DNA from: Gyrodactylus bullatarudis
Lineage: Eukaryota > Platyhelminthes > Monogenea > Gyrodactylidea > Gyrodactylidae
NCBI GenBank assembly: GCA_012064415.1
Contig: SSNU01000163.1
Span: forward strand, 1-64,000
Reading direction: 5' to 3'
Length of the DNA stretch: 64,000 nt
Under the pieces are notes generated by a model. That model had not been told where the DNA came from, made no database searches, and saw nothing but the letters and a program-made list of their open reading frames with translations. A program made the translations under genes and the position numbers. How positions within the stretch are numbered: position 1 is the first letter of the stretch; every line of letters starts with the position of its first letter. Below, piece by piece: positions 60,927 through 64,000 of this stretch.

Positions 60927-62654
60927 TCATTCATCATCAAGACCTTTAAATTTCCTAACAACTTGTCCTGTGCTTCTCTCTTGCCAATGGCCCAGCTTTG
61001 GATTGCAAACGTATTCTGAGAGAAGATATCCTCTTCCATAGAGAATTTTTAATATTGTATCAAAGTTTCTAGGGCATGGCACATAAAAACCAAGATATTC
61101 ACACATTTCAAGAGGATAAAAGTCTGTGTAGTTGAATTCGATTGGACGAACTTGATGATTAAAGTCTTCGTCGATTATCACTGCTTTATCATGGTGGTTC
61201 TTTTCATGTTTCAAAAGGAATATGTCGATGAAAATGTCATTTTCCGGTAAACCAAGAAATTCCTTGCCAAGAAATATCCTGCCAAAAGGTCGACAAACAG
61301 AACAGTTATCAATGGTTTTCTTTTGTAGTCTACCGAGGCAATCTCTCTTGAGACCTACTTCCAAGTGGCAGTAATCTCCTGGACGTGTTGTTATCTTTAA
61401 CTAAATATTTCTTTTATTGAAATTCGTATATTGATATGAAGTTGGGAATCTATAATTTTTATGAAAACCTTGATTTTTTGAATATGTTAAAGATTTTTAG
61501 GAATCCTACTCATGTTGCCCACTTTTACGATTTGAAAAAAAAAATCTGAAACAATGTTTTATGAAAAATTTCGATTTGGCGCCAGAATCTTATTTAATCG
61601 AACTTTGAACTGAAATCTTTTACTGATTTGAAAGTGAGAGAGTGATCAAAAGTTGATTTTCAGGATAAGAAAGCTAAATATCGCCGAAAATTTCTCTAAA
61701 CATCTACCATTTTCGAGGGATTTCTATTTGTCTAAATTTCATCAATTTTCAAGTAGTAAAAATGATCAAAAAACCGAAATCCAAATCCCAAACGCTAATG
61801 AAGTTATGCATTAGAACAGATTCAGCATATTCGGCTTTCATGTCTTATTGTGATCTTGAAAATCAACTTTTGATCACTCTCTCACTTTCAAATCAATAAA
61901 AGATTTCAGTTCAAAGTTCGATTAAATAAGATTCTGGCGCCAAATCGAAATTTTTCATAAAACATTGTTTCAGATTTTTTTTTTTCAAATCGTAAAAGTG
62001 GGCAACATGAGTAGGATTCCAAAAAATCTTTAACATATTCGAAAAATCAAGGTTTTCATAAAAATTATAGATTCTCAACTTCATATCAATTAGCTTTAGA
62101 TTCAAATAGAACTCTACTGAATTACCCAACATTGAACTTCCCACTTACACCATATTCAATACCATTTTCAGCAAGGAGTTTGATTTTATCAGCTGTTTCT
62201 TGGGAAACAGAAATATCAGCATCATTATCCCATGGAATAAAGTCCTTATTTCTTGAAAATTAAAATTAAATTAAACTTTATATAGTCCTTTGGGTTATTG
62301 TCAAATATCGATGTACCTGATTGATCCGAGCAGAGATCCATAATTTATAAACCAGACTATGGAATACTTTTGTGTGAATCGTATCCACTGGCCTAAAATC
62401 TTTTTGATTTGATCCCGCTTCGAGGTTGTTCTACACGTCATGATACCGTCTTCCTTTAGCAGGTACATTTTGTAATTTATTGGTCGTTGTTTTTTGTAAG
62501 AATTTTTATTATATTCCATAAGATTCTTGATGAGACTCTTAGTTTTGATCAAGTCACTCTCTGTTGAATTTGCATGGAAGAGGTCGATTTTTATGAGAAA
62601 GATTGTCAGTATCATCAAAACTATTATCATGGTGGAGATTAGCAAGTATTTCAT
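60927..62654 (-). CDS. LicD-family phosphotransferase-like type II membrane protein (copy B)
   Basis: Exons in reading order are 62654-62317, 62251-62149 and 61400-60927, giving 304 aa. It has a signal anchor (MKYLLISTMIIVLMILTIFL), then FINYGSLLGSIR, FIPWDNDADI, DNCSVCRPFGRIFL, IFIDIFLLK and GHWQERSTG. The middle exon is 103 nt, the same length as in copy A. The second intron is 748 nt instead of 45 nt because it carries a foldback element. The proteins are clearly related but well diverged, so the duplication is not very recent. The substrate is unknown; glycan modification in the Golgi is inferred from the family. Confidence 0.86.
61431..62100. mobile_element. Foldback element inside LicD copy B intron
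   Basis: Arms of about 260 bp (61431-61690 and about 61835-62090) are close inverted copies, for example TTGATATGAAGTTGGGAATC facing GATTCTCAACTTCATATCAA. The centre is about 145 bp and there is no open frame. It fills most of the 748-nt intron. This is the most symmetrical copy of the family in the window. Confidence 0.88.
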
Positions 62655-64000
62655 TTTCCTATCAATAAATTGTATTTCTTTGTTTTTGATCGCATTCAAT
62701 CAGTCTTAACAGGTCAGAACAAGAAATATTAGCAGAGAAGAAGTGGCTACTCTTAATTTATTAACTACACTTGGTATTATCGATTGACTAAACATAGCAT
62801 TGATCTGCATATTAATGTTTCTATATTACCAGCACATTTTTAAAACTAATCTAAAAGTTAAGAGAAAATTAATTTTGAATGGTTTTTCAGATCTGTACCA
62901 ATAAAAGTACTTTAATCGCATGAATGAGAGCTTTGGGAAAAGATTGGTAAATATTCTAAATGTTACCGAGGTGAAATGAACAAAAATGTGACAAAATCCG
63001 GCGATTACTAAATACTCACTTGGTTTCTAATTCCTCACTATGAGTTTCTCAAGGTTTTTGTAAGCCAAAGAAATGTTCGACATAGGTTGACTATAAAATT
63101 GTATGTTTCTTCTCACAGCCCGGATTAATAACCTCAACTCCAAATCGCAAAAGGAACCCTTCCACTTCATCCTAGCAACACAAAACAAGGCGAAAAAAGG
63201 GTTTAAAAGTGCCTGACGACAACCAGAAATTATACAACTTCCTTCCCTGACTAAAAAGCTGGGAAGACTAATTGGGATCCCATTGGTTAATACAAAACGA
63301 AAATCCCCATTGGTCAATCCAGGATCTTTATCTTTTTAAATCTTGAACGATTGAAACTTTATCTGACAATCACATCTCAAGAATCCTTCGCCATCAAGGT
63401 ATATAATGATTTTATTTTCGAGAAATTTAATTCAGTCTTAAGATTACTTGATAGTCTTGTGCGAGTCCAAACTATTTTTATCCAAATGTATTTTTTATTT
63501 TAATCTTTTAATTTTTCTTCCAGCGATGAATCATATTACTCAAATAATTCTCTAGTAATTCTTTCTATTATAACCAATTTATTGTTTTCTTTCTTATTGA
63601 TTATTTTATCAAGTCAGAAGAGAATATCATCAGGTAGCAAGTGAACATCGTCACAGTCAGAGTAGAATTAGTTTTAAACAACTACTTTTTGATGCCTCAG
63701 TGTACCTTCTGAATTGTCAAAAGGGTAATCTTGTCAAGTTTGTGATAAATAGAAAAATACATGTTGTTAAAATACTTTATTTATTTACTAGAATTATTTC
63801 TTTCTAGGTGATTAGGTAATATATCCCACAGGAAAGTCTTATTTGGTAATGGATTAAGCCCATATCGCTGAATGTTAAAGCTTACCGAGACTGAGTAATA
63901 ATCTAAGTATACATATACTTTTCAGTATGACAGAACCTGGGATTTGAACCCTAGGATCTCTCGCATTGTAGTCCAATACTCAATGACTTTGTTTCGTACC
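62655..64000. other. Distal intergenic region with repeat-like DNA
   Basis: The first part should include the promoter of LicD copy B. About 63055-63380 is GC-richer than its surroundings and has a 96-codon minus frame with no recognisable product, so it may be a transposon piece. A CAGGTAGCAAGTGAAC arm lies near 63633-63648, and a tRNA-like sequence ends the window. Confidence 0.4.
63929..64000 (-). repeat. tRNA-like sequence, probably a tRNA-derived SINE or tRNA pseudogene
   Basis: The minus strand has a B-box-like GGGTTCAAATCCC followed by seven bases suited to an acceptor strand. It also has a CATTG/CAATG stem where the anticodon arm would be. The loop is too long and the T stem pairs poorly, so it is not a normal tRNA. 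The 5' end is beyond the window. Confidence 0.4.

Noticed and set aside
63027..63317. 96-codon minus frame
   Set aside because: No recognisable domain and no good start or splice context. The GC shift suggests repeat DNA, so it is mentioned only in the regional note.
1..64000. CRISPR array, bacterial operon or prophage
   Set aside because: The window is eukaryotic throughout. Repeats are dispersed or inverted, with no regularly spaced direct repeats.

Overview
The window is animal nuclear DNA. It is AT-rich, its genes are split by GT-AG introns, and its products are typical of metazoans: a Rab GAP, an Ig/LDL-receptor-repeat matrix protein, a NHERF-type PDZ adaptor, a meiotic cofactor, LicD-family transferases. 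Penelope-like retroelement pieces, piggyBac-like MITEs and foldback elements fit an invertebrate. I cannot name the species. All gene models were spliced by eye from splice sites, reading-frame phase and remembered family sequences. In every multi-exon model the exon lengths sum to a multiple of three.

Layout. 1-160: Penelope-like reverse transcriptase fragment (-). 230-942: MND1 (+, 203 aa). 998-2686: EGF/TSP1 single-pass membrane protein (+, 520 aa). 2899-7877: NHERF/Sip1-like PDZ adaptor (+, 284 aa). 8649-9068: selenoprotein-W-family gene (-, 89 aa) in five very small exons. 9269-10915: TMEM104 (+, 499 aa). 11475-24592: 32-exon perlecan-like Ig/LDLa protein (-, 2439 aa). 26011-39849: Evi5-type TBC Rab GAP (-, 792 aa), whose introns hold a Penelope GIY-YIG remnant, foldback arms and nested MITEs. 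39958-41271: TRMT13 (+, 405 aa). 41284-41843: DHFR (-, 178 aa). 42072-59258: unrecognised 1071-aa protein (+). 59598-60587 and 60927-62654: tandem LicD-family type II membrane proteins (-). 62655-64000: repeat-like DNA ending in a tRNA-like sequence.

The most unusual feature is intron size. MND1, the EGF/TSP1 gene, SelW, TMEM104, Evi5, TRMT13 and DHFR carry spliceosomal-type introns of only 21-45 nt (21 nt in TMEM104, 23 nt in DHFR). The perlecan-like gene has no intron below about 53 nt, and Evi5 and the 1071-aa gene also carry introns of 1-7 kb. Neighbouring genes are tightly packed: divergent start codons lie 108-228 bp apart at three places, and TRMT13 and DHFR stop codons are 12 bp apart.

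The genes do not form one pathway. The links are structural: shared short promoters, the LicD tandem duplication, and one mobile-element community that reaches introns of several genes.
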